A stretch of 64,000 bases of DNA, taken from NCBI GenBank assembly GCA_963843745.1, contig CAWJLP010000012.1:62001-126000 (forward strand), written 5' to 3'. Position 1 is the stretch's first letter, and the number at the start of each line of letters is the position of its first letter. This document shows, piece by piece, positions 8,642-17,465 of the stretch. Made by a program: the position numbers and the translations under genes. The DNA is from Trebonia sp963843745. GTDB lineage: Bacteria > Actinomycetota > Actinomycetes > Streptosporangiales > Streptosporangiaceae. The notes beneath the pieces are model-generated. The model had not been told where the DNA came from. It saw only the letters and a program-made list of their open reading frames with translations, and searched no databases.

Positions 8642-10237
8642 TCAACGGTCCCCGAGATCGCCGAGGCCGTTCAGGTCGTCGTCGCTCAGGCCCGTCGCGA
8701 GTTCGCGCAGCGCCGCCTCGAGGGCGGTCTCGTCGTCACCGGCCGCGTCGAGCACGTCCATCAGGGCGTGCAGCACCAGGTGCCGGTCTTCGCCGCCGTC
8801 GAGGAGGCGCTGCGCGGCGTCCCAGAGCGCAGCCGGGGAGCCGCGCCACAGCCGGTCGGCGATCGCCAGGTGCCGGTCGATATGCCGGCCGACGCCGGCC
8901 GCGCTCGGGCTGCCGGTCCTCGTGTCGTGGTCGGCGGCGAGCAGCAGCCGCCGGTCGGCCGGATTGGCCGGGTCGAGCTTCGACAGGTCGACGCCGCCGT
9001 GCTTGCCCTCGAGCACCGGGAAGGCGAAGGCGCGGCGCGGCAGCGCCTCCAGGTCCGAGTCGGGCAGCAGCCTGGCGACCAGCTTCTCGTCCAGGCCGAA
9101 CTCGGCGGGGTCCCGGTAGATCCGGGAGAACGTGCTCATCGAGTCGAAGACGGTGTCCAGCGTCTGCCCGATGGCCCCCTCGGTCAGGCCGCGCTTGTGC
9201 CCGGCCCAGCGGACCCAGGCGGCGACCACGTGCGGCATCGCGTCCTGGTCGGCCGCGCAGAGCATCACCCGCCGCGGCAGCCAGCTGAGCATGAAGTTCT
9301 GCACCTTGACCGGGCTCATCCGCAGCGGCCGCCCGCTGTCCTGGTCGCACCCGAAGTCGATGATGCGGTCGACGACGCGGCTGGCCGCCTGTCTGTCCGA
9401 GAGGTCTTCGGCCTCGTCGGAGGCGAGGAATTCGGCGGCGATCAGCGCCCGCCGCTCCTTGGACCACTGTCGCCTAGCGCGCAGCCCGCGGCCCGCGGTC
9501 GGGGGCAGCGCGCGGATGCGGGCCCTGATGAACGCATGGTAGGAGGCGAACGACTCGCTGACCGGAGGGTCCTCGGCCGTGTCCGTCGCGTCGAGCGCCG
9601 CCTTCAGCACCCGCCTCGCGTGCGGCGGGTCGATCTGCTTGAACGCGTCCGCTGGCTTGCCCTCGGCCGCGTGGCGGCAGTGCTCGAGCAGCTTGTCCAC
9701 GCGCGAGGTGACCCAGCCGTCCCTGACCATGCCCTCGGAGTTGTAGTCGACGAGCGACACCAGCGCGTGCGGCTCCTCACCCGCGTAGCTGAACACGCAG
9801 ATGATCTCGTCCTGGTCGCCCCACTCGTCGGAGTTGACATAGCACTCGGCGGCCGTGACCGCGCCGAGGTGGTCGGCCCATGCCGGCGCCCGTACCCCGC
9901 TGTCGATCATCTGGATCGCCGCCTGCTCGGCGGCGACGGCCTGGCGGGGCGTGCCGAGGCAGGCGACACCGGACAGCAGCGCGAGGGCCGCGGGGGACGG
10001 CTGGCCGGCGGCGTACTCGACCAGGCCCTCGCCGACGACCTGCTCGACGCCGGCCCCGCCCGCGGTGTGGTGCCGCTGCGGCCACCAGGTGCCGAGGAGG
10101 TCGCTCACCATGAGCTCCGCGTCCAGCGGGCTGCGCACCGCCAGCAGTTCGCGCGCCGCGCGCAGGAGTTCGCGGAACAGCGCGTTGGGGGGCGCGCCGC
10201 CGCCTGCTGGGCTGCGACGTCGGCTCTGCGGGCTCAC
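8642..10237 (-). CDS. Conserved hypothetical protein, 531 residues
   Basis: I do not recognise a family. The GTG-initiated protein is soluble, with no signal peptide or hydrophobic segment. It has an Arg/Ser-rich first 12 residues, a helical N-terminal half with a run of Trp/His (TWWPQRHH), a central stretch rich in Trp, Cys and Phe (NFMLSWLPRRVMLCAADQD), and a very acidic C-terminus. Codon use is fully typical of the genome, so this is a real resident gene. It is transcribed away from the PP2C phosphatase gene across a 400-bp divergent gap and faces the oxoprolinase gene at its 3' end, where two hairpins lie. Its position beside the hrdB-parE-parC block suggests a conserved actinobacterial gene, not a recent arrival. 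Confidence 0.75.
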   Translation of the reverse strand: MSPQSRRRSPAGGGAPPNALFRELLRAARELLAVRSPLDAELMVSDLLGTWWPQRHHTAGGAGVEQVVGEGLVEYAAGQPSPAALALLSGVACLGTPRQAVAAEQAAIQMIDSGVRAPAWADHLGAVTAAECYVNSDEWGDQDEIICVFSYAGEEPHALVSLVDYNSEGMVRDGWVTSRVDKLLEHCRHAAEGKPADAFKQIDPPHARRVLKAALDATDTAEDPPVSESFASYHAFIRARIRALPPTAGRGLRARRQWSKERRALIAAEFLASDEAEDLSDRQAASRVVDRIIDFGCDQDSGRPLRMSPVKVQNFMLSWLPRRVMLCAADQDAMPHVVAAWVRWAGHKRGLTEGAIGQTLDTVFDSMSTFSRIYRDPAEFGLDEKLVARLLPDSDLEALPRRAFAFPVLEGKHGGVDLSKLDPANPADRRLLLAADHDTRTGSPSAAGVGRHIDRHLAIADRLWRGSPAALWDAAQRLLDGGEDRHLVLHALMDVLDAAGDDETALEAALRELATGLSDDDLNGLGDLGDR

Positions 10238-10466
10238 CCTGATAGCCTCTCAGATCGGGACAAGTGAACGCTACGCTCCGCCCGCGACCCCTCGGTGGCA
10301 GCCGGCAGGTGAGAGCACATCATGCGCTGTAGGAGAATTTACCCATGCTGCCATCATTGTGCCGGGCGATGGCCGCGATACCGTCCGTGTCGCGCGATCC
10401 GGGCCGTCGTGGCCGGGTCCGCCCGCCAATTCAACGGGCTTACCTGCCGTTAGCTGGCAGCATCGG

Positions 10467-10494
10467 TTGCAGGATTATGGCACGCTTATATTCT
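10467..10494 (+). promoter_or_regulatory. Possible promoter for the PP2C sensor gene
   Basis: TTGCAG (10467-10472) and TATTCT (10489-10494) are 16 bp apart in the roughly 400-bp gap between divergent genes. The rest of that gap shows no convincing gene; short ATG frames there lack the GC-rich third positions of real genes. Confidence 0.3.
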
Positions 10495-10634
10495 GAACGG
10501 CCGCTGCGCGGTGACGACCGCGCTGCCGGGGACTGCCGCCGAGCGCCAGGCGGGTGGCGTTCATGCCGGTAGGTTGGAGGCAGGAAGGAGCCGCCAGTGG
10601 CAGGCGCCTGCACGGAAGGGTGGGGTGCTCTCCG

Positions 10635-12815
10635 ATGAGCGCCGACACGTCCGTGCCAAAGCACCAGGAGGCCGTGGGGTTGGACGATTTCGAGTCCTGG
10701 CTTCCTGACGCCATGCTCCGGGACGCGCCCGTCGGCGTGGCCTTTCTCGGCACGGACATGCGCTTCGGCTGGGTCAACGCCGCGCTGGCGCGGCTGTACG
10801 GCCACGACCAGGCTGAATTCGCCGGCCGGCCGATGACCGAGGTGTGGCCGGCGAAGGACTCCGCCAAGGCGGAGGCGGCGCTGCGGCGGGTGCTCGCCGA
10901 GGACCGGCCGGCCACCGAAGCGTCCGAGGACCCCTCGTCGAACCGCGTCTATCACTGGTTCCCCGTGCACGGGCCTGACGGCGCGCAGATCGGCGCTGGC
11001 CTCATCGTGGCCGAGGCTGTCGTGGCCGAGGCTGCGGTGGCCTCGCCTGGGGCGGCCGCCCCGGTGAACGGCACGGTGACCGGCAGCGCGAAAGAGCTCT
11101 CGTCGGAGGCCGCGCTGCGGCGCAGCGAGGAGCGGTACCGGGCGCTTGTGCAGGGCGGTGCCCAGGTGGTCTGGGTCGCCTCGCCGGACGGCGTGATGGT
11201 CGAGGACTCGCCGGAATGGCGGTGGATCACCGGGCAGACGGAGGAGGAGTTCCTCGACGGCGGCTGGCTGGACTCGATCCACCCGGAGGACAGGGACCGG
11301 GTCCAGCGCGACTGGCGGGAATCCCTGCGCGCCGGGCGGATCTTCGACGACCGGTTCCGGATGCGCACCAGGGCCGGGGCGTACCGGCACTATGACGTGC
11401 GCGCCGTGCCAATCGAGCGGGACGGGAAGATTGCCGAGTGGGTCGGCGCTTGTACAGACGTGACCAGCCAGCGCGAGGCTGAGGAAATGCGTGGCAGGCT
11501 GACCGAGCAGCTGTCGGCGGCCGCGCTGCGCACCGCCCGGCTGCAGCAGGCGACGTCGATGCTCGCCGAGGCGCTCGACGTCGAGCAGGTGGTCGAGGTC
11601 ATCACCGAGGTCGGCAGGACAGCGATCGGGGCGCTGCGCTCGGCGGTGGCCCTGCTGGACGAGGAGAAGCTGCGGCTGCGGGTGGTCAACCCCGACGGTC
11701 TCGCGCCCGTCGGGCCCGACTCGGCCGACGCGCGGCTGACCCTGGACACGCCGAGCGTGATGACCCGCGCGATCGCGACGCGGCGCCCGGTGCTCATCCC
11801 CAGCCCCGAGGAGCTGCGCAGGCAGTTCGAGCCCGACCTGGCGGAAGGGGCTGGCAGCGGCGCGATCGAGGACACCGGCGACGAGCGGTCCTGGGTCGGG
11901 CTGCCGCTGCTCGCGGCGGGTGCACCGCTCGGTGCCCTGCGCTTCTCGTTTAACCGGCCGCGCCGGATCACGGAGGAGGAGCGGGTCTTCCTCGAGGCGC
12001 TGGCCGGCCAGTGCGCGCTGGCCGTGGAGCGGGCCGAGATGTACGAGCGGGAGCACAACGCGGCGGTGACGCTGCAGCGCAGCCTGCTCCCCGACAAGCT
12101 GCCCGACGTGCCAGGCCTCGCGCTCGACGCGCGGTACCTGCCGGTGACCAGGAACATGGAGATCGGCGGCGACTGGTACGACGTGTTCCGGCTGCCGGAC
12201 CGGCGGCTGGCCGTGACCATCGGCGACGTCATGGGTAAGGGGCTGCTGGCCGCGGCCGGCATGGGCCGGGTGCGGAACGCGCTGCGCGCCCTCGCGCTGA
12301 CCGACCCGCGCCCGGCGGCCGTGCTGTCCGGGCTCGACCGGCTGTTCAGTGCGACCGAGCTCGAGGAGCAGGTCACCACCGTTTCCTACCTGGTAATCGA
12401 CCCGGAGACCGGCGAGGGCCAGGCGGGGAACGCGGGCCACCTGCCCACCCTGCTGCTCACCCCCGGCGCGCTTCCCGTGCTCGACCAGGCCGAGGCGGGA
12501 ACGCCGCTTGGCTGGCCGAGTCCCCGCAAGCAGCACGCGTTCCGGCTGCCGCCCGGCAGCACCGCGGTGTTCTACTCCGACGGGCTCGTCGAGAACCGCG
12601 TGCGCGGCCTCGACGCCGGGCTGGATGAGCTGGTCAGCATCGCCGCGGGCGCTCCTGAGGACCTGCAGGATGCTCCGGGGCGTTTGCTGCAGTACCTACT
12701 CGACCATATGCTCGCCGGTCATGAGCAAGATGACGACGTGACCCTCCTCGTCATGCACGTGCCAGGGCACGACAGTCCAGGGCATGACAGTCCAGGGCAT
12801 GACAGTGATGAGTGA
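10635..12815 (+). CDS. PAS-PAS-GAF-PP2C (SpoIIE-type) sensor phosphatase
   Basis: A 726-residue cytosolic signalling protein. An N-terminal PAS domain (about 20-120, APVGVAFLGTDMRFGWVN) is followed by a second PAS/PAC domain (about 155-280, ending in EWVGACTDVTSQREAEEM). Next come a GAF domain (about 310-470) and a C-terminal SpoIIE-type PP2C phosphatase domain with EIGGDWYDVF, IGDVMGKG and FYSDGLVENR, which hold the metal-binding Asp/Gly motifs. Family members dephosphorylate anti-anti-sigma factors in response to signals sensed by PAS/GAF. It lies immediately upstream of hrdB in the same direction, as SCO5821-like phosphatases do in Streptomyces. The ATG at 10635 is chosen over an in-frame start 81 bp upstream because it begins just before the first PAS domain; the ribosome site is weak either way. 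The C-terminus carries a PGHDS repeat. Confidence 0.85.
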   Translation: MSADTSVPKHQEAVGLDDFESWLPDAMLRDAPVGVAFLGTDMRFGWVNAALARLYGHDQAEFAGRPMTEVWPAKDSAKAEAALRRVLAEDRPATEASEDPSSNRVYHWFPVHGPDGAQIGAGLIVAEAVVAEAAVASPGAAAPVNGTVTGSAKELSSEAALRRSEERYRALVQGGAQVVWVASPDGVMVEDSPEWRWITGQTEEEFLDGGWLDSIHPEDRDRVQRDWRESLRAGRIFDDRFRMRTRAGAYRHYDVRAVPIERDGKIAEWVGACTDVTSQREAEEMRGRLTEQLSAAALRTARLQQATSMLAEALDVEQVVEVITEVGRTAIGALRSAVALLDEEKLRLRVVNPDGLAPVGPDSADARLTLDTPSVMTRAIATRRPVLIPSPEELRRQFEPDLAEGAGSGAIEDTGDERSWVGLPLLAAGAPLGALRFSFNRPRRITEEERVFLEALAGQCALAVERAEMYEREHNAAVTLQRSLLPDKLPDVPGLALDARYLPVTRNMEIGGDWYDVFRLPDRRLAVTIGDVMGKGLLAAAGMGRVRNALRALALTDPRPAAVLSGLDRLFSATELEEQVTTVSYLVIDPETGEGQAGNAGHLPTLLLTPGALPVLDQAEAGTPLGWPSPRKQHAFRLPPGSTAVFYSDGLVENRVRGLDAGLDELVSIAAGAPEDLQDAPGRLLQYLLDHMLAGHEQDDDVTLLVMHVPGHDSPGHDSPGHDSDE
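12762..12806 (+). repeat. 15-bp tandem repeat x3 at the PP2C gene 3' end
   Basis: Three consecutive 15-bp copies of ccagggcaygacagt encode the pentapeptide PGHDS three times, forming the C-terminal tail after the phosphatase domain. The copies differ by one base at most, which suggests recent expansion. Confidence 0.8.
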
Positions 12816-13024
12816 CGGTTCCGGCGTGTACAAGGCACTCCCGGAGGCCACCTATGGTGGTGGAAGGAGGAGGCGGGCGGGTTGTCTAAGTCCTCGAGAC
12901 ACGAGTCTTCACGACATGAGGGAAGTCCGCTTCCCGGCACGGTCCAAGCGTCGAGACCCTCGCGGGAGGGCCCAATTATCGCGATGCGTATGCAGCTCAG
13001 CCAAGCTACCCAGCGAAGGAAGAG

Positions 13025-14533
13025 GTGACCGTGGTGGTGGGCGCTGCCAACTCCGCGGCGCGCAAGCGCTCTAGGCCGTCCGGCTCAGCGGGCTCCGCGG
13101 GCCGGGATTCGCGGGTGGCCGAGCGGCCGGATGGAATGGCCGATTCTGCGACTGAGGAGCAGGCGCCTGCTGCCGGGGCAGGGGTGCCAGTCCAGGACCG
13201 TGAGGAGCTGCTGGTGGTCCCGTCCCCTGACCTTTCCGTCGAGCTGGCGGTCGTCGATCTCGATGACGCGGACGACCTTGAGGACGCCGTAGACCTCGAG
13301 GACTTCGACGGCAACTTCGACCCAGAGGCCCTCGGCGACGAGCTTGTCGCGGACCTGGAGATCACCGACTCGCCGGACGTCGACCTGGCCGACGGCGAGG
13401 CCGACGTGGATATCGACGTCGCCGCGGAGCCCGATCTGGCGGATGAGCCGGACACGGACGAAGCTGACGCTGAGGCCGACCCCGTTGTCAAGGCCGCGAG
13501 CCCCGACGCCACCGTGCAGCCAGCAGAAGGCAAGGCGCCGGGCGAAGGCGGCGACGACGAGATCTTCGTCTTCGGCGACGACGATGACGACCTGCCGGCG
13601 GCCCAGGTGGCCGTCGCCGGCGCGACGGCGGACCCGGTCAAGGACTACCTCAAGCAGATCGGCAAGGTACCGCTGCTCAACGCCGAGCAGGAAGTCGAGC
13701 TCGCCAAGCGGATCGAGGCCGGGCTGTTCGCCGAGGAGAAGCTCGCAGAAGGCAGCCTGGGCCTCACCCCGGACCAGCGGATCGACCTGGAGTGGATCGC
13801 GGAAGACGGCCGTCGGGCCAAGAACCACCTGCTCGAGGCCAACCTCCGGCTGGTGGTCAGCCTCGCCAAGCGGTACACCGGGCGCGGCATGCTGTTCCTC
13901 GACCTGATCCAGGAGGGCAACCTCGGCCTGATCAGGGCGGTAGAAAAGTTCGACTACACCAAGGGCTACAAGTTCTCCACGTACGCCACCTGGTGGATCC
14001 GGCAGGCGATCACCCGCGCGATGGCCGACCAGGCGCGGACGATCCGCATTCCGGTGCACATGGTCGAGGTCATCAACAAGCTGGCCCGGGTGCAGCGGCA
14101 GATGCTGCAGGATCTGGGCCGTGAGCCGACCCCCGAGGAACTGGCCGTCGAGCTGGACATGACCCCGGAGAAGGTCGTCGAGGTGCAGAAGTACGGCCGG
14201 GAGCCGATCTCGCTGCACACGCCGCTCGGCGAGGACGGGGACAGCGAGTTCGGCGACCTGATCGAGGACTCCGAGGCGATCCAGCCCGGTGAGGCGGTGA
14301 GCTTCACGCTGTTGCAGGAGCAGCTGCACTCGGTGCTCGACACCCTGTCCGAGCGTGAGGCGGGCGTGGTGAGCATGCGGTTCGGCCTCACCGACGGCCA
14401 GCCGAAGACCCTGGACGAGATCGGCAAGGTCTACGGGGTAACCCGGGAACGGATCCGCCAGATCGAGTCCAAGACGATGTCCAAGCTGCGTCACCCGTCG
14501 CGGTCCCAGGTGCTGCGCGACTACCTGGACTGA
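13025..14533 (+). CDS. hrdB: Principal RNA polymerase sigma factor HrdB/SigA
   Basis: A 502-residue group 1 sigma-70 factor that directs core RNA polymerase to housekeeping promoters. The first 200 residues are a basic patch followed by a long Asp/Glu-rich stretch typical of actinobacterial HrdB. Region 1.2 starts at DPVKDYLKQIG. Region 2 is NLRLVVSLAKRYTGRGMLF through STYATWWIRQAITRA. Region 3 is RIPVHMVEVINKL onward. Region 4 ends with the helix-turn-helix LDEIGKVYGVTRERIRQIE and the usual LRDYLD terminus. An AAGGAAG Shine-Dalgarno (13016-13022) serves the GTG start at 13025 or the in-frame GTG at 13031. The gene sits 209 bp after the PP2C phosphatase gene and is followed by a strong hairpin. 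Confidence 0.95.
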   Translation: MTVVVGAANSAARKRSRPSGSAGSAGRDSRVAERPDGMADSATEEQAPAAGAGVPVQDREELLVVPSPDLSVELAVVDLDDADDLEDAVDLEDFDGNFDPEALGDELVADLEITDSPDVDLADGEADVDIDVAAEPDLADEPDTDEADAEADPVVKAASPDATVQPAEGKAPGEGGDDEIFVFGDDDDDLPAAQVAVAGATADPVKDYLKQIGKVPLLNAEQEVELAKRIEAGLFAEEKLAEGSLGLTPDQRIDLEWIAEDGRRAKNHLLEANLRLVVSLAKRYTGRGMLFLDLIQEGNLGLIRAVEKFDYTKGYKFSTYATWWIRQAITRAMADQARTIRIPVHMVEVINKLARVQRQMLQDLGREPTPEELAVELDMTPEKVVEVQKYGREPISLHTPLGEDGDSEFGDLIEDSEAIQPGEAVSFTLLQEQLHSVLDTLSEREAGVVSMRFGLTDGQPKTLDEIGKVYGVTRERIRQIESKTMSKLRHPSRSQVLRDYLD

Positions 14534-14550
14534 GTTTCTCAGCGAAGCGG

Positions 14551-14584
14551 CAAGGGACCGCGGCCGTGAGGCCGCGGTCCCTTG
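14551..14584 (+). terminator. Terminator hairpin after hrdB
   Basis: A perfect 15-bp stem (14551-14565 with 14570-14584) around a GTGA loop begins 17 bp after the hrdB stop. It is GC-rich, with only a short T-rich tail. Confidence 0.8.
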
Positions 14585-14685
14585 TCATGAAATACCCGCG
14601 TCAGCCTCCCGGACATGAACACGGGCCGCTCACGGCCACAGTGCCCGAGCGACCCGCGGTGACGCGGTCACGTCTGGATAGCCGG

Positions 14686-14907
14686 CTAGTTCTCCGGGGT
14701 GGTCTCCTGGGTGATCAGCCGGCCGGTCTCATCCTGGATGTCGACAGCTACCTTGGCGAGCGCCTTCGCGTGCTCACGCCCGTGGTGAGCGCAGAAAAGC
14801 AGCTCTCCCTGGTTCGGGAGCAGGACGCGGACGTACGCCTGCGCGCCACAGCGATCGCAGAGATCCAGGGCGGTCAGCGGCCTGGTGGGGGCTATAGCTC
14901 CGGTCAC
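14686..14907 (-). CDS. DUF7455-type small protein
   Basis: A 73-residue protein with the conserved pattern LDLCDRCGAQAYVRV, then LLFCAHHGREH. The CxxC and C-x-H-H residues suggest a single zinc-binding ribbon. This family is commonly found next to the principal sigma gene in actinobacteria, in the same convergent arrangement; its function is not established. The GTG start has GAGGAAGG just upstream. The gap of about 375 bp between this gene and parE contains no gene I can support; a 77-codon minus-strand frame there has poor third-position GC. Confidence 0.85.
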   Translation of the reverse strand: MTGAIAPTRPLTALDLCDRCGAQAYVRVLLPNQGELLFCAHHGREHAKALAKVAVDIQDETGRLITQETTPEN

Positions 14908-15284
14908 GTCGCCTTCCTCTTCATCGTGCCGCCGGCTCCTGCGTCCGGCTGGCTCGGTTGCTGCCTGTCCTTACAGAACAGCACAACACCTACCCCGGCG
15001 TCAGCCTTCCCCTCGCCGAGTCGTGTACGCCACAAGCGAAAACCACACTGGCCACACAACCGGAGATGCGGGTAGTCACCGGTGAGGTACCCGTGCGGTT
15101 CGATGGGATTCCTACCCGTCACCGGTTGCCCTGACACACATTTGACCGCAAAACGGATGGTCCCGTGACGGCGCGGAATGCGGCGAAAGCGGCGTGGCTG
15201 GCCGCCGGCACTCGCCGCGAGACGCTACCCTTCGAATAGGCGCCTCGCGTGCCGCTCACATTTTCGAGAGGAGAGCCCCCGCCC

Positions 15285-17438
15285 GTGCCACCGCTCACAG
15301 AAACCGCCCGGGCGACGGCGGAGTCCACCAGAGGGCCGGCGAGAGAACTGGCCGACTCCTACAGCGCCAAGCACCTGTCGGTCCTGGAGGGCCTGGAGGC
15401 CGTGCGCAAGCGGCCCGGCATGTACATCGGCTCGACCGACGGCCGGGGGCTGCAGCACTGCCTCTGGGAGATCTTCGACAACTCGGTAGACGAGGCACTC
15501 GCCGGCTACTGCACCAGGGTAGAGGTCATCCTGCACGCCGACGGGTCCGCCGAGGTCAGGGACAACGGCCGCGGCATCCCCGTCGACAACGAGCGCAAGA
15601 CCAAGCTGTCCGGCGTCGAGCTCGTCATGACCAGGCTGCACGCGGGCGGCAAGTTCGGCGGCGGCTCCTACACCGCCTCCGGCGGCCTGCACGGTGTCGG
15701 CGCGTCCGTGGTGAACGCGCTGTCCGCGCGGCTGGACGTCGAGGTGGACAGGGGCGGCCACACCTGGGCGGCCAGCTTCCGCCGCGGGGTCACCGGCGAG
15801 TTCGCCGAGCCGGGCCGGCCGGACGCCGACTTTAGCAGGAAGGCGGGGCTCCGCCAGATCGCGCGGGTCGCCAAGGCGAAGGCCGGCACCCGCATCAGGT
15901 TCTGGCCGGACCGGCAGGTGTTCCTGCGCGACGCCACGTTCAGCTACGACGTCATGGTCGAGCGGGCCAGGCAGACTGCCTACCTGGTGCCCGGCCTGGC
16001 CGTCGCGGTCCGCGCGGAGGCCGGCGCCCAGCCCGGCCCCGAGGCCGACGGCGACGGCGGCGGCGCGCGGGAGGCGGAGTTCAGGTTCGCCGGCGGCATC
16101 AGCGAGTTCTGCGAGCACCTGGCCGCGGGCGAGAAGGTCACGGACGTGATCCGGCTGACCGGCGACGGCATGTTCACCGAGACCGTCCCGGTGCTCGACG
16201 ACCGCGGCCACATGACGCCGACCGAGGTGGAGCGCACCCTCGACGTCGACGTGGCGATCCAGTGGAACGCGGGCTACGACACCATCACGCGAAGCTTCGT
16301 CAACGTGATCGCCACCCCGCACCACGGCACGCACGTCACCGGGTTCGACCGGGCCATCGTCCGCACCCTCAACGAGCAGCTGAGGGCCGCCAGGATCCTG
16401 CGGAACGGCGACGAGCCGGTCACCAAGGAAGACGTTCTCGAAGGCCTCACGAGCATCATCTCCGTGCGGCTGCCTGAACCCCAGTTCGAGGGCCAGACCA
16501 AGGAGGTCCTCGGCACCCCGGCGGCCACCGCGATCGTCAGCCAGGTCGTCCGCACGCAGCTCAAGAACTACTTCGAGAATCCGCCCCGCGGCGCGAAGCA
16601 GCAAGCCAAGGCGGTCCTGGACAAGATCGCGAGCGCGGCCAAGACGCGGATCGCCGCCCGCGAGCACCGGGAGAACCAGCGCCGCAAGTCCGTGCTCGCC
16701 AGCTCGAGCCTGCCGGCCAAGCTGGTCGACTGCCGGTCCGCTGACGACCGCAGCGAGCTGTTCATTGTCGAGGGCGACTCCGCCCTGGGGACCGCCAAGC
16801 TGGCGAGGGACTCCGAGTTCCAGGCGCTGCTGCCGATCCGCGGCAAGATCCTCAACGTGCAGAAGTCGAGCCTGGCCGACATGCTCAAGAACGCCGAGTG
16901 CGCCGCCATCTTCCAGGTCATCGGCGCCGGCTCGGGCTCCACGTTCGACCTGGACTCGGCGCGGTACCAGCGGGTGATCCTGATGGCCGACGCTGACGTC
17001 GACGGCGCGCACATCCGCACCCTGCTGCTCACCTTGTTCCACCGGTACATGCGCCCGATGCTCGAGGCGGGACGGGTGTTCGCCGCCGTGCCCCCGCTGC
17101 ACAGGATCGAGCTGACCAACCCCCGCAAGGGCCAGCTCAGGTACCGGTACACCTACTCCGACGCCGAGCTGCGCCGCACGCTGATCGAGCTGGAGAGCAA
17201 GGGCCAGCGCTGGAAGGACCCGGTGCAGCGCTACAAGGGCCTCGGCGAGATGGACGCCGGGCAGCTCGCCGAGACCACGATGGACCCCCGCCATCGCATC
17301 CTGCGGCGGATCAGGATCGAGGACGCCAAGGCGGCCACGGACGTGTTCAACCTGCTGATGGGCACGGACGTGGGGCCGCGCCGCGAGTTCATCGTCGGCG
17401 GCGCCAGCGAGCTCGACCTGTCCCGCATCGACACCTAA
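15285..17438 (+). CDS. parE: DNA topoisomerase IV subunit B (ParE, second GyrB-type ATPase)
   Basis: A 717-residue type IIA topoisomerase ATPase subunit that drives decatenation with ParC. The GHKL ATPase domain has EIFDNSVDEALAGYC (N box), VRDNGRGIPVD and GGLHGVGASVVNAL. The TOPRIM domain has VEGDSALGTAK and DADVDGAHIRTLLL, whose acidic residues bind Mg2+. The C-terminus has QRYKGLGEMDAGQLAETTMDP. The EGDSALGTAK variant, in place of EGDSAGG, is characteristic of Streptomyces-type ParE. The GTG at 15285 with GAGAGGAGAG (15266-15275) is preferred over the in-frame GTG 36 bp earlier. parC follows after 27 bp, so the two form an operon. An additional GyrB is the alternative, but the hrdB neighbourhood favours ParE. 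Confidence 0.93.
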   Translation: MPPLTETARATAESTRGPARELADSYSAKHLSVLEGLEAVRKRPGMYIGSTDGRGLQHCLWEIFDNSVDEALAGYCTRVEVILHADGSAEVRDNGRGIPVDNERKTKLSGVELVMTRLHAGGKFGGGSYTASGGLHGVGASVVNALSARLDVEVDRGGHTWAASFRRGVTGEFAEPGRPDADFSRKAGLRQIARVAKAKAGTRIRFWPDRQVFLRDATFSYDVMVERARQTAYLVPGLAVAVRAEAGAQPGPEADGDGGGAREAEFRFAGGISEFCEHLAAGEKVTDVIRLTGDGMFTETVPVLDDRGHMTPTEVERTLDVDVAIQWNAGYDTITRSFVNVIATPHHGTHVTGFDRAIVRTLNEQLRAARILRNGDEPVTKEDVLEGLTSIISVRLPEPQFEGQTKEVLGTPAATAIVSQVVRTQLKNYFENPPRGAKQQAKAVLDKIASAAKTRIAAREHRENQRRKSVLASSSLPAKLVDCRSADDRSELFIVEGDSALGTAKLARDSEFQALLPIRGKILNVQKSSLADMLKNAECAAIFQVIGAGSGSTFDLDSARYQRVILMADADVDGAHIRTLLLTLFHRYMRPMLEAGRVFAAVPPLHRIELTNPRKGQLRYRYTYSDAELRRTLIELESKGQRWKDPVQRYKGLGEMDAGQLAETTMDPRHRILRRIRIEDAKAATDVFNLLMGTDVGPRREFIVGGASELDLSRIDT

Positions 17439-17465
17439 GAAGAAGACGCAACGAGGACCCCCAGC

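Noticed and set aside
10345..10572. A plus-strand frame of 75 codons with TAGGAG upstream
   Set aside because: Mixed third positions, no recognisable domain, and it overlaps the likely promoter of the PP2C gene.
12784..13074. A frame joining the end of the PP2C gene to hrdB
   Set aside because: It overlaps the hrdB start, has poor codon bias and no conserved sequence.
14904..15137. A 77-codon minus-strand frame with CGQCG and a 4-base overlap with the DUF7455 gene
   Set aside because: Third codon positions are much less GC-rich than in real genes here, and its last codons are just the ribosome site of the next gene. It is more likely the leader of the DUF7455 message.
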